The notes beneath the pieces are model-generated. The model ran no database searches and was not told the DNA's origin. It saw nothing but the letters and a program-made list of their open reading frames with translations. This document shows positions 44,329-54,444 of a stretch of 64,000 bases of DNA, one piece after another. The translations under genes were made by a program, and so were the position numbers. This DNA comes from Paracoccus sp. TOH (lineage in GTDB: Bacteria > Pseudomonadota > Alphaproteobacteria > Rhodobacterales > Rhodobacteraceae), in assembly GCF_030388245.1 (NCBI RefSeq), contig NZ_CP098360.1:726001-790000 (forward strand). The letters are read 5' to 3'. Positions within the stretch are counted from its first letter, which is position 1, and each line of letters starts with the position of its first letter.

Positions 44329-47300
44329 ATGGCGCAATTCTTCATTCACCGCCCGGTCTTCGCCTGGGTGCTGGCCATCGTGACCATGCTGATCGGCGGC
44401 TGGTCGCTGATCGGGTTGCCGGTGTCGCAATATCCCGACATCGCCCCCACCACGATCCGCATCACCGCCAGCTATTCCGGGGCGACGGCGCGGGCGGTGC
44501 AGAACTCGGTCACCACACCGATCGAGGATGCGCTGACCGGGCTCGACGGGCTGCTCTACACCGTCTCCTTTTCTGCGACCGGGCGCAGTTCGATCGAGCT
44601 GACCTTCGACGACAGCGCCGATCCGGTCGATGCGCTGAACGAGGTGCAGTCCAAGGTCCGCTCGGTCGAGAGCCGGCTGCCGAGCCCGGTGCAGAACGAC
44701 GGGGTTTCGGTCACGCGCACCTCGTCCTCGATCCTGATGGTGGGCTCGCTGGTCTCGACCACCGGGCAGCATTCCACCATCGAGCTGGGCAACCTGCTGG
44801 AACAGGTGGTGGAAGGCCCGGTCAAGCGCACCGAGGGCGTCGGCGGGGTCAATGTCTTCGGCTCGGGCTATGCGATGCGGGTCTGGATGGACCCGCTGCG
44901 GCTGGCGCAGTTTCAGCTGACCCCCACCGACATCACCACCGCCGTGGCGCAGCAGAACAGCACCGTTTCGGTCGGCAGCCTGGGCGAGCAGCCGGTGGTG
45001 CAGGGCCAGCAGTTCACCGCCACCATCACCGCGCAGAGCCAGCTGACCTCGGTGGACGACTTCCGCAACATCCTGCTGAAGACCGGCGAGGACGGGGCCG
45101 CGGTGCGGCTGGGCGACGTGGCCGAGGTCGAGATCGGCCAGACCCGCTATGGCCGCGATTCGCGCTTCAACGGCATGAACGCCTCGGGCTTCGCGGTGAA
45201 CCTGGCCACCGGCGCCAATGCGGTCGAGACCGCGAATGCCGTGCGCGAGACCCTGGACGGGCTGAAGAACGCCCTGCCCGAGGGCGTCGAGGTGCATATC
45301 GCCTATGACACCGCGCCCTTCGTCGAGCTGTCGATCGAGAAGGTCTATCACACGCTGATCGAGGCCATCGCCCTGGTCTTCCTGGTGATCCTGCTGTTCC
45401 TGCAGAACTGGCGCGCGACGCTGATCCCGATCATCGCCATTCCCGTGGTGCTGCTGGGCACCTTCGCCATGCTGGCGGCGCTGGGATATTCGGTGAACAC
45501 CCTGACCATGTTCGCCATGGTGCTGGCCATCGGCCTGCTGGTCGACGACGCCATCGTCGTGGTCGAGAACGTCGAGCGCATCATGGCAGAGGAAGGGCTC
45601 GACCCGGTCGGGGCGACGGAAAAGAGCATGGGCCAGATCAGCGGCGCGCTGATCGGCATCGCGCTGGTGCTGTCGGCGGTCTTCGTGCCGATGGGCTTCA
45701 TGCCCGGTTCGACCGGGGTGATCTACCGGCAGTTCTCGGTCACCATCATCACCGCCATGGTGCTGTCGCTGCTGGTGGCGCTGATCCTGACCCCGGCGAT
45801 GTGCGCCAGCCTGCTGCGCCAAAGCCACGGCCCGGTGCGCTTTGCCCCCGCCCGCTGGTTCAATGCCGGGTTCGAGCGCCTGACCGCGGGCTATTCCGCC
45901 AGCGTGCGGCGGACCCTGCGCCGGCCGCTGCTGGTCATGCTGCTGCTGGCGGCGATCGGCTTCGGCGCCACCGAACTGTTCGGGCGCATGCACACCACCT
46001 TCATCCCCAGCGAGGACCAGGGCGTGCTGCAATCGCGCATCTCGCTGACCGAGGGCTCGACCGCGCAGCAGACCGCCGCCGTGGTGCAGGAGATCGAGGA
46101 CTACATGCTGACCGAGGAAAAGGACGCGGTCGAATCGGTCTTCGTCGCCATGGGCTTCGGCTTTTCGGGCAATTCGCAAAGCCGGGCCATGGTCTTCGTG
46201 AAACTGCGCGATTTCGACCAGCGCCAGGACCCGCGGCTTTCGGCCAGTGCCGTCGCCTCGCGCGCCAATGCGCGTTTCCAGGGCCACCGGGCGGGGCGGA
46301 TCACCTTCATGCAGCCGCCCGCCATCCCGCGGCTGGGCAATTCGGCAGGCTTCAGCATGTATCTGCTCGACCAGACCGGCGGCGGGGTCGAGGCGCTGAC
46401 CGAGGCCGCCGATGCGCTGGAACGCGCCGCCCCGCAGGACGCCCGGCTGCAAAACGTGGAAAGCGGCGGATCCGAGGACGAGGCGGCGCTGAAGATCGAC
46501 ATCGACCAGCAGAAGGCGGAAAGCCTGGGCGTCAGCCTGTCCGGCGTGAACGCCATGCTGTCGACGATCTTCGCCGGGACCGAGGTGAACGACTTCGCCC
46601 TGGGCGCGCAGCTGCGCCCGGTGGTCGTGCAGGCCGCCGCCGCCAATCGCATGCAGCCCGAGGATGTCGACAGCTGGTATGCGCGCAATTCCGATGGCGA
46701 AATGGTGCCGTTCAACGCCTTCATGACCACCCGCTGGGAGCCGGTGGAGCCCAGCCTGTCGCGCATGGACGGCATCGACGCCATCCAGATCGAGGGCCAG
46801 CCCGGCGAGAATGCCAGCTCGGGCGAGGCGATGACGGCGATGGAGGAGCTGGTGGCGCAGCTGCCGGGCGGCTACGGCACCGCCTGGACCGGGCTGTCCT
46901 ATCAGGAGCGGCAGTCGGGCAACCAGGCGCCCTGGCTTTTCGCGCTGTCGGCGCTGGTGGTGTTCCTGTCGCTGGCCGCGCTTTACGAAAGCTGGTCGAT
47001 CCCTTTCTCGGTCATGCTGGCGGTGCCGGTGGGGGTGCTGGGCGCGGTGGCGGCGGCGCTGACCTTCGGCCAGGCCAATGACGTCTATTTCAAGGTCGGC
47101 ATCCTGACCACCATCGGCCTGGCCGCCAAGAACGCTATCCTGATCGTGGAATTCGCCCGCGACCTGGAACAGTCCGGACGGTCGACGGTCGAGGCCGCGA
47201 CCCTTGCCGCCCGGCTGCGGCTGCGGCCGATCCTGATGACCTCGCTGGCCTTCATCCTGGGCGTGCTGCCCCTGGCCATCGCCACCGGGGCCGGGGCCGG

Positions 47301-47427
47301 GGCGCAGAATTCCATCGGCATCGGGGTGATGGGCGGCATGATCGCCGCGACCTTCCTTGGCATCTTCATGGTGCCGGCCTTCTACGTTACCGTGCGCCGA
47401 CTGACCGATGGAAGGGCCCGAAGATGA
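44329..47427 (+). CDS. RND efflux permease, HAE-1 (AcrB-like)
   Basis: A 1032-residue proton-driven inner-membrane pump for hydrophobic or amphiphilic compounds. [20 protein letters not shown] is the first membrane helix and the usual start. TM4 has [20 protein letters not shown] with the two proton-relay aspartates, TM10 has [20 protein letters not shown] with the relay lysine, and two large periplasmic loops follow TM1 and TM7. [20 protein letters not shown] is a family hallmark. Twelve membrane helices are expected. No outer-membrane partner is in the operon, but a tolC gene lies 1.9 kb downstream. The stop overlaps selD by four bases. Confidence 0.96.
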   Translation: MAQFFIHRPVFAWVLAIVTMLIGGWSLIGLPVSQYPDIAPTTIRITASYSGATARAVQNSVTTPIEDALTGLDGLLYTVSFSATGRSSIELTFDDSADPVDALNEVQSKVRSVESRLPSPVQNDGVSVTRTSSSILMVGSLVSTTGQHSTIELGNLLEQVVEGPVKRTEGVGGVNVFGSGYAMRVWMDPLRLAQFQLTPTDITTAVAQQNSTVSVGSLGEQPVVQGQQFTATITAQSQLTSVDDFRNILLKTGEDGAAVRLGDVAEVEIGQTRYGRDSRFNGMNASGFAVNLATGANAVETANAVRETLDGLKNALPEGVEVHIAYDTAPFVELSIEKVYHTLIEAIALVFLVILLFLQNWRATLIPIIAIPVVLLGTFAMLAALGYSVNTLTMFAMVLAIGLLVDDAIVVVENVERIMAEEGLDPVGATEKSMGQISGALIGIALVLSAVFVPMGFMPGSTGVIYRQFSVTIITAMVLSLLVALILTPAMCASLLRQSHGPVRFAPARWFNAGFERLTAGYSASVRRTLRRPLLVMLLLAAIGFGATELFGRMHTTFIPSEDQGVLQSRISLTEGSTAQQTAAVVQEIEDYMLTEEKDAVESVFVAMGFGFSGNSQSRAMVFVKLRDFDQRQDPRLSASAVASRANARFQGHRAGRITFMQPPAIPRLGNSAGFSMYLLDQTGGGVEALTEAADALERAAPQDARLQNVESGGSEDEAALKIDIDQQKAESLGVSLSGVNAMLSTIFAGTEVNDFALGAQLRPVVVQAAAANRMQPEDVDSWYARNSDGEMVPFNAFMTTRWEPVEPSLSRMDGIDAIQIEGQPGENASSGEAMTAMEELVAQLPGGYGTAWTGLSYQERQSGNQAPWLFALSALVVFLSLAALYESWSIPFSVMLAVPVGVLGAVAAALTFGQANDVYFKVGILTTIGLAAKNAILIVEFARDLEQSGRSTVEAATLAARLRLRPILMTSLAFILGVLPLAIATGAGAGAQNSIGIGVMGGMIAATFLGIFMVPAFYVTVRRLTDGRARR

Positions 47428-48467
47428 ATGACCACCCCAGACTGACCTCGCTGGCGCATGGCGGCGGCTGCGGCTGCAAGCTGGCGCCCTCGGTGCTGCG
47501 CGAATTGCTGGCGGGCGAGCCGCTGGCGGCGGCGTTCCCGCAGCTTCTGGTCGGGACCGAGACCTCGGACGACGCCGCCGTCTACCAGGTGGACGCGAAC
47601 ACCTGCGTCATCGCCACCACCGATTTCTTCATGCCGATGGTGGACGATCCGCGCGCCTTCGGCCGCATCGCCGCGACCAATGCGATTTCCGACATCTACG
47701 CCATGGGCGGCCGGCCGATCATGGCGCTGGCGATCCTGGGCATGCCCATCGACAAGCTCGCCCCGGCGCAGATCCGCGAGATCCTCGAGGGCGGGCGCGA
47801 GATCTGCCATCAGGCCGGCATTCCCGTCGCCGGCGGCCATTCCATCGACGCGCCCGAGCCGATCTACGGCCTGGCGGTGATCGGCCTTTGCCACCCGTCC
47901 GAACTGCGCCGCAACGCCGATGCGCGGCCGGGCGACGCGCTGATCCTGACCAAGGGTCTGGGCGTCGGCATCTATTCCGCCGCCATCAAGAAGGGCGCGC
48001 TGGACCGGGCCGGCATCGACGAGATGGTCGCCTCGGCCACCACGCTGAACAAGGTCGGCATCGATCTGGCCAAGCGGGCCGATGTTCATGCCCTGACCGA
48101 CGTCACCGGCTTCGGCATCCTGGGCCACGGCCTGGAGATCGCCCGGGGCGCCGGGCTGCGGCTGCGGCTGCGGCTGGCGGACCTGCCGCTCTTGTCGCGC
48201 GCGGCCGAGCTGGCCGAGGCCGGCTTTGCCACCGGCGCCTCGACCCGCAACTGGGCCGCCTACGGTGCCGAGGTGGCGCTGCCCGTCGGCCTGCCCGACT
48301 GGCGGCGGGCGCTGCTGACCGACCCGCAGACCTCGGGCGGGCTTCTGGTCGCCTGCGCGCCCGAGGCGGCGGCCGAGGTGCTGGACCTGATCCGCGCCGC
48401 CGGCTTCCCCCTGGCCGCCGTCATCGGCCGGGCGGAAGCCGGAGCAGCGGGGATCTCGGTCGAATGA
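47424..48467 (+). CDS. selD: Selenide, water dikinase (selenophosphate synthase)
   Basis: A 347-residue ATP-dependent enzyme that makes selenophosphate, the selenium donor for selenocysteine and for 2-selenouridine in tRNA. The Gly-rich N-terminus [16 protein letters not shown] has the catalytic Cys and Lys, with cysteine at the position that is selenocysteine in some species. [20 protein letters not shown] and [20 protein letters not shown] bind metal and ATP, and [23 protein letters not shown] and [18 protein letters not shown] are family blocks. The ATG overlaps the RND pump stop, so they share a transcript. No selA, selB, selU or selenoprotein gene is in the window. Confidence 0.96.
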   Translation: MNDHPRLTSLAHGGGCGCKLAPSVLRELLAGEPLAAAFPQLLVGTETSDDAAVYQVDANTCVIATTDFFMPMVDDPRAFGRIAATNAISDIYAMGGRPIMALAILGMPIDKLAPAQIREILEGGREICHQAGIPVAGGHSIDAPEPIYGLAVIGLCHPSELRRNADARPGDALILTKGLGVGIYSAAIKKGALDRAGIDEMVASATTLNKVGIDLAKRADVHALTDVTGFGILGHGLEIARGAGLRLRLRLADLPLLSRAAELAEAGFATGASTRNWAAYGAEVALPVGLPDWRRALLTDPQTSGGLLVACAPEAAAEVLDLIRAAGFPLAAVIGRAEAGAAGISVE

Positions 48468-48630
48468 CCGCCCGGCCGGGTTCCGGCGCTTGGCCGCCCG
48501 GCCCGGCGCGGCCCGTCCCCTTCTGCGGCCTGCGGCCACATCCTCGCGTCCATGGCGTCGGGCGCCGTTGCTCACTCCGGATTTTCATGGCAAGAGGTTC
48601 CCGTAGCCAACCGAGAGCAGGGTTCGCAGA

Positions 48631-49284
48631 ATGACCGATTTCGCGCAGCGACGCACCATGATGGTCGACACTCAGGTCCGTCCGAACGAAGTGACCAGCT
48701 ATCCCGTGATCGAGGCGATGCTGTCCGTCCCGCGCGAGCAGTTCGTCCCCGATGCCCGCCGCGACGTCGCTTATGTGGGCAACAACGTCGCCATCGCGCC
48801 CGGCCGCGTGCTGCTTGAGCCGCGGACGCTGGGCAAGATGCTGGACGTGCTGAACCTGCAGGGCGGCGACCTGGTGCTGGATGTGGGCTGCGGCTACGGC
48901 TACACGGCCGCCGTCATCGCCCGCATCGCCGAAGCGGTGGTCGCGGTCGAGGAGGATGCCGGCATGGCCGCCGAGGCCGAGAGCCGGCTGGCGGCGCAGG
49001 ACGTCTTCAGCGTCGCCGTGGTCAAGGCCGCGCTGGCCGAGGGCTGCCCCGGCCAGGCCCCCTATGACGCCATCCTGATCGAGGGCGCCGTCGAGGAGGT
49101 GCCGCAGGCCCTGATCGACCAGCTGCGCGAGGGCGGCCGCATCGTCGCCCTGTTCCGCGAGGACAATCTCGGCACCGTGCGTCTGGGCCACAAGCTGGAC
49201 GGGCGGGTCAACTGGCGCTTCGCCTTCAATGCCGCTGCCCCGGTGCTGCCGGGATTCGCGCGGCAAAGGGGCTTCGTCTTGTGA
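48631..49284 (+). CDS. Pcm-family (PIMT-like) methyltransferase, atypical
   Basis: A 217-residue SAM-dependent methyltransferase-fold protein of the protein-L-isoaspartate O-methyltransferase family. The SAM site [20 protein letters not shown] and the acidic VVAVEED follow the family order. The substrate loop differs from a true Pcm: where the canonical protein at 52806 has [10 protein letters not shown], this one has [10 protein letters not shown], so the usual SxP signature is lost. It may methylate something else or be a remodelled repair enzyme. It lies 23 bases before tolC, an arrangement I recall from other alphaproteobacteria. The 163 bases upstream hold no gene. Confidence 0.85.
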   Translation: MTDFAQRRTMMVDTQVRPNEVTSYPVIEAMLSVPREQFVPDARRDVAYVGNNVAIAPGRVLLEPRTLGKMLDVLNLQGGDLVLDVGCGYGYTAAVIARIAEAVVAVEEDAGMAAEAESRLAAQDVFSVAVVKAALAEGCPGQAPYDAILIEGAVEEVPQALIDQLREGGRIVALFREDNLGTVRLGHKLDGRVNWRFAFNAAAPVLPGFARQRGFVL

Positions 49285-49307
49285 ATTCCGACAGGAAAGG
49301 CCAAGGG

Positions 49308-50708
49308 ATGTTTCGCAATACGCTGAGAACACTGCGGCGACCGCTGATCGCGGCGCTGCTCGCGGGTGCGACGGCCCTTCCGGCCGGGGCCGAGACGCTG
49401 GCCGATGCCATGGTGGCCGCCTATCGCCATTCGGCGCTGCTCGACCAGAACCGCGCCGTGCTGCGCGCCGCGGACGAGGATGCGGCGACGGCGCTGGCCC
49501 AGCTGCGCCCGGTGATCCAATGGGTGGCCGAACACAGTTTCCAGAAGATCGAAGACCGCATCGGCCGCTCGACCAGCATCGGGCTGCAGGCGCAGATCAC
49601 GCTTTACGACTGGGGCCGCAACGCCATCGCCATCGACGCCGCCAAGGAAACCGTGCTGGCCACCCGCGCCGCCCTGGTCGGGGTCGAACAGGACGTGCTG
49701 CTGACCGCGGTCCAGGCCTATCTGGAAGTGCGCAGCGCCACCGAACAGGTCGATCTGCAGGCCAATTCCGTGCGGGTGATCGGGCAGGAGCAGCAGGCCG
49801 CCTCGGATCGTTTCGAGGTCGGCGAGATCACCCAGACCGACGTGTCGCAGGCCGATGCCGCCCTGGCGGCCGCCCGCGCCAGCCTGGCCGCCGCGCAGGG
49901 CAATCTGGAAGTGGCGCGCGAGACCTATCGCGCCGCCACCGGCCAGGCGCCCGGCACGCTGTCGCCGCCGCCGGCGACGCCCAAGCTGCCCGCCTCGCTC
50001 GAGGCCGCGCGGCAGATCGGCCAGCGCAGCCATCCGGCCATCCACAGGGCGCAACGCCTGGCCGCCGCGGCCGAACTGGGCGTCGCCGCCGCCGCGGCCG
50101 AGCGCAATCCGACCCTGACCGGCCAGGCCAGCATCGGCCGTTCGCGCGAGCTTTCGGTCAATTCGCTTTCCGGCGACGCGCAAACGGTGGACAGCAGCGG
50201 CCTGTCGCTGAGCCTGTCGCAGACGATCTATTCCGGCGGCCGGCTGCCCGCCGCGCATCGCAAGGCCATGGCGCAGCGCGATCAGGCCCGCGCCGGGCTT
50301 CTGGACGTGTCGCGCCAGGTCGACGAGGCGGTCGGCAAGGCCTGGGCGGGAATCGACGTGGCCCGGGCCCAGATCCGCGCCATCGACGAGCAGATCGTCG
50401 CCGCGCAGCAGGCCTATGAAGGCGTGCGCGAGGAAGCGACGCTGGGCGCGCGCACCACGCTGGACGTGCTTGATGCCGAACAATCGCTGCTGGAGGCGCG
50501 GGCCGACAAAATCTCTGCAGAGGCCAATCTGCAGTTAGCACATTATCAACTTCTGGCTGCTATGGGTTTGTTGACGGTGGAAAACCTGAAACTGGGGATA
50601 CCGACCTATGACCCATCGGCCTATTACAATGCGGTGCAGGACGCACCCTATACCAGCAGGCAGGGCGAAAGCCTCGACCGCGTGTTGCGCGCGATCGGCA
50701 GGGACTGA
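49308..50708 (+). CDS. tolC: TolC-family outer membrane channel
   Basis: A 466-residue outer-membrane efflux/secretion channel. A signal peptide (RRPLIAALLAGATALPAGAE) precedes TLADAMVAAYRHSALLDQNR, the TolC start. Two structural repeats follow, each with long coiled-coil helices: the first includes AAKETVLATRAALVGVEQDV and EVGEITQTDVSQADAALAAA, the second RQVDEAVGKAWAGIDVARAQ and EATLGARTTLDVLDAEQSLL. It would serve RND pumps such as the one upstream and type I secretion. ATG 49308 follows AAAGG; a GTG at 49281 overlapping the previous stop would start before the signal peptide and is less likely. Confidence 0.94.
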   Translation: MFRNTLRTLRRPLIAALLAGATALPAGAETLADAMVAAYRHSALLDQNRAVLRAADEDAATALAQLRPVIQWVAEHSFQKIEDRIGRSTSIGLQAQITLYDWGRNAIAIDAAKETVLATRAALVGVEQDVLLTAVQAYLEVRSATEQVDLQANSVRVIGQEQQAASDRFEVGEITQTDVSQADAALAAARASLAAAQGNLEVARETYRAATGQAPGTLSPPPATPKLPASLEAARQIGQRSHPAIHRAQRLAAAAELGVAAAAAERNPTLTGQASIGRSRELSVNSLSGDAQTVDSSGLSLSLSQTIYSGGRLPAAHRKAMAQRDQARAGLLDVSRQVDEAVGKAWAGIDVARAQIRAIDEQIVAAQQAYEGVREEATLGARTTLDVLDAEQSLLEARADKISAEANLQLAHYQLLAAMGLLTVENLKLGIPTYDPSAYYNAVQDAPYTSRQGESLDRVLRAIGRD

Positions 50709-50734
50709 CCCCGCCCCGAACCCGGGGGCGCGTC

Positions 50735-51493
50735 ATGCAGCATGACATGATGCGCCATCCGCCCCCTCCGCCCACGGAGAATGTCGGCGATGTTCTGGCC
50801 TCGATCCGCCGGCTGATCGCGCAGGATGACGGCGGCTGCCGCATCCCCGACCAGACGCTGAACGCGCTGCCGGTGCGGGAATCGCCGCGGATCGAACCGG
50901 TGCTGACGGCACGCCGGGCGCCGCCGCAGAACACCCCCCTGATCCTTGACAGCAGCGATCTCGTCGATGCGCCGGTGCAAGCCGGCCCGCATCCCGAGGC
51001 ACTTGCGCCGCCCGCGCCCGCGGTCCCGGCAGAGCCGGCGCCGCACCCGTTCGGCGACTGGCTGATCATGCCGCTGGACGGCCAGGCCGATTCGGCCCCG
51101 GCCCAACCTGGCGGCACCACTCCCGACCCCGACCCCGGCGCCGATCTTGCGCCGATCCAGATCCAGCCCTTCGGGCCCTTCCTGCAAGAGCCCGCCCCCA
51201 CGAACGCGCAAATGGAGGAAACCATGCTGCATGCGAATGCTTCCGTGACCCCGATCAATCCCCTGGCCGAGGCTCATGCCGCCGCCGAGGCCCTCAGCCG
51301 CGAGACCGAGCCGCATCTGTTCGCCCCGCAGGAAAAGGGTGCCCAGAAGGGCACGCATCTGCGCGGCATGATCCGCGAAGCCATCCGCCAGGAACTTCAG
51401 GGCGAGATCGGCACCCGCCTGAGCCGCAACCTGCAGCAGATGATCCGCCACGAGATCGAGCTGGCGCTGCGGCAGATGTGCGAACAGGACTGA
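50735..51493 (+). CDS. PopZ-like polar organising protein candidate (DUF2497-like architecture)
   Basis: A 252-residue protein with three parts. The N-terminus has VGDVLASIRRLIAQDD, close to the PopZ/DUF2497 motif (E-I-L-A-S-I-R-R-I-I-x-x-D). Residues 50-160 are Pro-, Ala- and Asp-rich and look disordered. The C-terminal 50 residues, LRGMIREAIRQELQGEIGTR then NLQQMIRHEIELALRQM, form amphipathic helices like the PopZ oligomerisation region. In Caulobacter, as I recall, popZ is next to a tolC homologue, the same neighbourhood as here. PopZ anchors the chromosome origin at the cell pole. The family call is by eye and needs a profile search; the expected downstream valS is not present. Confidence 0.6.
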   Translation: MQHDMMRHPPPPPTENVGDVLASIRRLIAQDDGGCRIPDQTLNALPVRESPRIEPVLTARRAPPQNTPLILDSSDLVDAPVQAGPHPEALAPPAPAVPAEPAPHPFGDWLIMPLDGQADSAPAQPGGTTPDPDPGADLAPIQIQPFGPFLQEPAPTNAQMEETMLHANASVTPINPLAEAHAAAEALSRETEPHLFAPQEKGAQKGTHLRGMIREAIRQELQGEIGTRLSRNLQQMIRHEIELALRQMCEQD

Positions 51494-51598
51494 CGGCGGC
51501 CGCCTCCACACCCTCCGACGGCAAGGATTGCGGCCCCTGCGGCCTGCCGGCCTGCGGCGGAACGGCCCGCGCAAGGCCGCCACCGGCCGGGCCGGGCG

Positions 51599-52774
51599 TC
51601 AGTTCAGGTATTTCTCGGGATCGACGCTGTCGAAACCGTTGCGGACCTCGAAATGCACCACGCCCTGGCTGCGCACCTTGCCCAGGGCCGTGCCGGCGCT
51701 GACCGACTGGCCCTTGCTGACCGCCACATTCTCAAGGCCGGCATAGACCGTCATCAGGTTGCCGTCGTGCCGCACGACGATGATCGGCACCCCGTCCGTG
51801 TCGCGGGTGATCGCGGCAACGGTGCCCGAGCCGGCCGCGGCGACCGGGCTGCCGGCGGCGGCCGAGATGTCGATGCCGTCGTTCTTGCCCTTCTGATAGG
51901 TGCGGATGATGGCGCCGCTGGCCGGCATCCGGAACCGGCCGTTGCCCGAGGCGGCGGTGCGGGTCTTGCCCAGGTCCGGGCTGGCGGGCTTGTCCACCGG
52001 GCTGCTGGCCGGCTTCGTCTGCTCCTTCGGCAGCGGCTCGGCCGAGGAGGGCGGGCGTGGCGTCGGGCTGCCGGCGCCGGGCGCGGTAACGACGGCGGTT
52101 GCCGAGCGTGTCTGGCCGGCGACGGGGATCAGCAGCCTCTGGCCGGTGCGCAGGGTCATGCCGGAAGACAGCCCGTTCCACTGCGCCAGGTCGTTGACCG
52201 AGACATTGTACTTGCGGGCGATGGACCAGGCGGTCTCGCCGGCGGCGACGACATGCTGCCGGGGCTGGCTCGAGGCCGGCAGGGTCTTGGCCGTCACCGC
52301 ACCGGCAGCGCCAGCGGCCGGCGGCAGGTTCGGCTGCTTGATGCCCTGGCCGGCGAAGGGATCGCTGACCTGTCCGGTCGAGGAGGTGATGGGCGCCGTC
52401 CCGGCCGGGGCACCGGCCGCCACCCGGCGCGGCAGGGCGACGACCGCGCCGGGATTCAGCACGGTGTTGGCGTTGATGGCGTTGTAGCTTGCCAGCTCGC
52501 CGGCATTCAGGCCCAGCCGGGCGGCGATGGTGGCGACCGTATCGCCCTGCCGGGCGATGGCGACCTGGTAGCCGGGATAGGAGATGACGCCGCGCTGGTC
52601 CGGCACCGGGCGCGGTGCGGCGCGCGCCGCCGCCCCGGCCGTGTCCAGCCCGCCGCCGCCCCAGCCGCGCAGGTCGGGGTCGAAATTGCTGAAATCGAGG
52701 CCGCCCTGCGGTCCGCAGGACGCCAGAATCGCCGCAGCGCCGGCGGTCAAGGCCAACTGCCTGATCTTGATCAT
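51599..52774 (-). CDS. nlpD: NlpD-like lipoprotein with LysM and degenerate LytM/M23 domain
   Basis: A 391-residue lipoprotein (MIKIRQLALTAGAAAILASC, lipobox LASC). Two LysM repeats bind peptidoglycan: VAIARQGDTVATIAARLGLN and HVVAAGETAWSIARKYNVSV. After a Pro/Ser-rich linker comes a LytM domain with GIDISAAAGSPVAAAGSGTV and VVHFEVRNGFDSVDPEKYL. The zinc ligands are lost: the first His position (H-x-x-x-D) is Asn (NDGID) and the H-x-H motif has only its second His. That is the state of E. coli NlpD, which activates an amidase rather than cutting murein. It is third in surE-pcm-nlpD. GAGGAA sets the start. Confidence 0.9.
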   Translation of the reverse strand: MIKIRQLALTAGAAAILASCGPQGGLDFSNFDPDLRGWGGGGLDTAGAAARAAPRPVPDQRGVISYPGYQVAIARQGDTVATIAARLGLNAGELASYNAINANTVLNPGAVVALPRRVAAGAPAGTAPITSSTGQVSDPFAGQGIKQPNLPPAAGAAGAVTAKTLPASSQPRQHVVAAGETAWSIARKYNVSVNDLAQWNGLSSGMTLRTGQRLLIPVAGQTRSATAVVTAPGAGSPTPRPPSSAEPLPKEQTKPASSPVDKPASPDLGKTRTAASGNGRFRMPASGAIIRTYQKGKNDGIDISAAAGSPVAAAGSGTVAAITRDTDGVPIIVVRHDGNLMTVYAGLENVAVSKGQSVSAGTALGKVRSQGVVHFEVRNGFDSVDPEKYLN

Positions 52775-52805
52775 CTGCCCGTTCCTCACTCTGGACGGCC
52801 GGGGG

Positions 52806-53456
52806 TCATGTCTGTCCCAACCCCTCGACCAGCGGCACGAAGCGCACCTGCCGCAATTCGTCGTAATCATAGCCGTTTTCGCCGCGCCGCACGCGGATCA
52901 GCGTCTGCACTGCGTCCGACTGCCCGACCGGCACCACCATGATACCGCCGATCTTCAGCTGCGCCAAGAGCGGGCCCGGCGGATCCTCGGCCGCCGCCGT
53001 CACCATGATGCGATCGAAGGGCGCCTGTTCGGGCAGCCCGCGCGAGCCGTCGGCGACCAGGGCGGTGATGTTGGTCAGGCCCAGGTCGCGAAACAGCGCC
53101 TCGGCCTCGGCCACCAGCCGGCGGTGGCGGTCGATGGTATAGACCCGCCGGCAGAGCAGCGACAGGATCGCCGCCTGGTAGCCCGAGCCGGTGCCGATCT
53201 CCAGCACCTTGTCGCGCGGCCCGACCTCCAGCGCCTGGGTCATCAGCCCCACGACCGAGGGCTGGCTGATGGTCTGGCCGCAGGGAATGGGCAGCGGCGT
53301 GTCGTCATAGGCGCGGTCCTCGAAATGGCCGCGGACGAATTCGCCGCGGTCGATGCGCTCCATCGCCTCGAGCACGCGCGGATCGGTGACCCCGCGCTGC
53401 CGCAGCGCGAACAGGAAGCGCATCTTGCGTTCGGCAGTCTCGGGATCGTCGCTCAT
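52806..53456 (-). CDS. pcm: Protein-L-isoaspartate O-methyltransferase
   Basis: A 216-residue repair enzyme that methylates isoaspartyl residues in aged proteins using SAM. Motifs are canonical: [20 protein letters not shown] (substrate loop), [20 protein letters not shown] (SAM motif I), [20 protein letters not shown] and [20 protein letters not shown]. It lies 8 bases after the surE stop and 31 before nlpD, an order also known in E. coli. A divergent paralogue lies 3.5 kb away at 48631. Confidence 0.95.
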   Translation of the reverse strand: MSDDPETAERKMRFLFALRQRGVTDPRVLEAMERIDRGEFVRGHFEDRAYDDTPLPIPCGQTISQPSVVGLMTQALEVGPRDKVLEIGTGSGYQAAILSLLCRRVYTIDRHRRLVAEAEALFRDLGLTNITALVADGSRGLPEQAPFDRIMVTAAAEDPPGPLLAQLKIGGIMVVPVGQSDAVQTLIRVRRGENGYDYDELRQVRFVPLVEGLGQT

Positions 53457-53464
53457 GCCCAGGT

Positions 53465-54259
53465 TCAGCCCTCCTCCAGCACGCCGCGCAGTTCGGCCAG
53501 GGTCTTGTGACAGGTCAGGTCCGGCCGCATCGGCGTCAGCGAGATATAGTCGCGCATATTCGCGTCCACGTCACTCTCTGGCGTGGCCTGCGCCGTCTGC
53601 GAGCCGCCCAGCACCCACAGGAACCGCCGGCCGTTCGGCGCGTGATAGGGCTCGACCTCGAAGCGCACGCCCTGGCGGCGGCCCTGGGGGGCGACGCGCG
53701 TGCCCTTGACCGAACCGGCGTCGCAGGGCGGGAAGTTCAGGTTGTAGAACAGCCGGAAATCCTCGTCCGAGGTCCAGTCGCCATATTCCAGCAACTGCCG
53801 GATTAGCCGCGGTCCATGCGCGCGCGCCGCCTGGAACGGATCGTCCAGCACGGCGGTGCGGCTGCCCATGTATTGCGACAGGGCGATGGCCGGCAGGCCC
53901 TGCAGCGCCGCCTCCATGGCGCCGCCGACGGTGCCGGAATACATCACGTTCTCGCCCGAATTGTTGCCGCGGTTCACGCCCGACAGCACCAGGTCGGGCG
54001 GATTGTCCCGCATCACGTCGGCGATGGCGGCCAGCACGCAATCGGCCGGCGTGCCCTCGGCGGCGAAGCGGCGCGGCCCCAGCTCGGCGATCAGCGTCGG
54101 GTGGACGTAGCTGATGCAATGCGCGACGCCCGATTGCTCGAAGGCCGGGGCGACGGTCCAGACCTCGCCCTCCGGGCCCGCGACCTCGGCCGCGATCGCC
54201 TCGAGCGTTTCGAGGCCCGGCGCGTTGATGCCGTCGTCATTGGTGATCAGAATGCGCAT
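53465..54259 (-). CDS. surE: 5'/3'-nucleotidase SurE
   Basis: A 264-residue metal-dependent nucleotidase (acts on 5'- and 3'-nucleoside monophosphates, with exopolyphosphatase activity in relatives). The start [20 protein letters not shown] carries the metal-binding Asp pair, with [15 protein letters not shown] and [20 protein letters not shown] completing the site. [20 protein letters not shown] is a family block. ATG 54259 has AGGGAC upstream; the frame runs on for 25 unsupported codons. It heads the surE-pcm-nlpD operon, divergent from the TauE/SafE gene. Confidence 0.96.
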   Translation of the reverse strand: MRILITNDDGINAPGLETLEAIAAEVAGPEGEVWTVAPAFEQSGVAHCISYVHPTLIAELGPRRFAAEGTPADCVLAAIADVMRDNPPDLVLSGVNRGNNSGENVMYSGTVGGAMEAALQGLPAIALSQYMGSRTAVLDDPFQAARAHGPRLIRQLLEYGDWTSDEDFRLFYNLNFPPCDAGSVKGTRVAPQGRRQGVRFEVEPYHAPNGRRFLWVLGGSQTAQATPESDVDANMRDYISLTPMRPDLTCHKTLAELRGVLEEG

Positions 54260-54315
54260 GTTCGTCCCTGTGCGGCCCGAGGCCGGCGGCCCCATGCCGC
54301 CCGCATCATCGCCGG

Positions 54316-54345
54316 TTATCCGCCCGTGACACAATGCTTATCCGC
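54316..54345. repeat. TTATCCGC direct repeats in a divergent promoter region
   Basis: TTATCCGC occurs at 54316-54323 and 54338-54345, 22 bases apart, in the 185-base gap between the divergent surE and TauE/SafE genes. The spacing equals about two helical turns, which suits side-by-side binding of a regulator. No promoter hexamers are convincing here. Confidence 0.4.
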
Positions 54346-54444
54346 GCCACGGCCCTGCGACAACCCGCTGGAGGCGGCATCGCAGCGTTTGACGCGCGGC
54401 GCCGGCCGGGGCAGGATCGGATCAGGCAGAAGGCCGGGCAGGAC

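Noticed and set aside
43462..46452. 996-codon minus-strand open frame
   Set aside because: Antisense to the efflux adaptor and pump genes; His/Gln/Arg/Gly-rich with no motifs.
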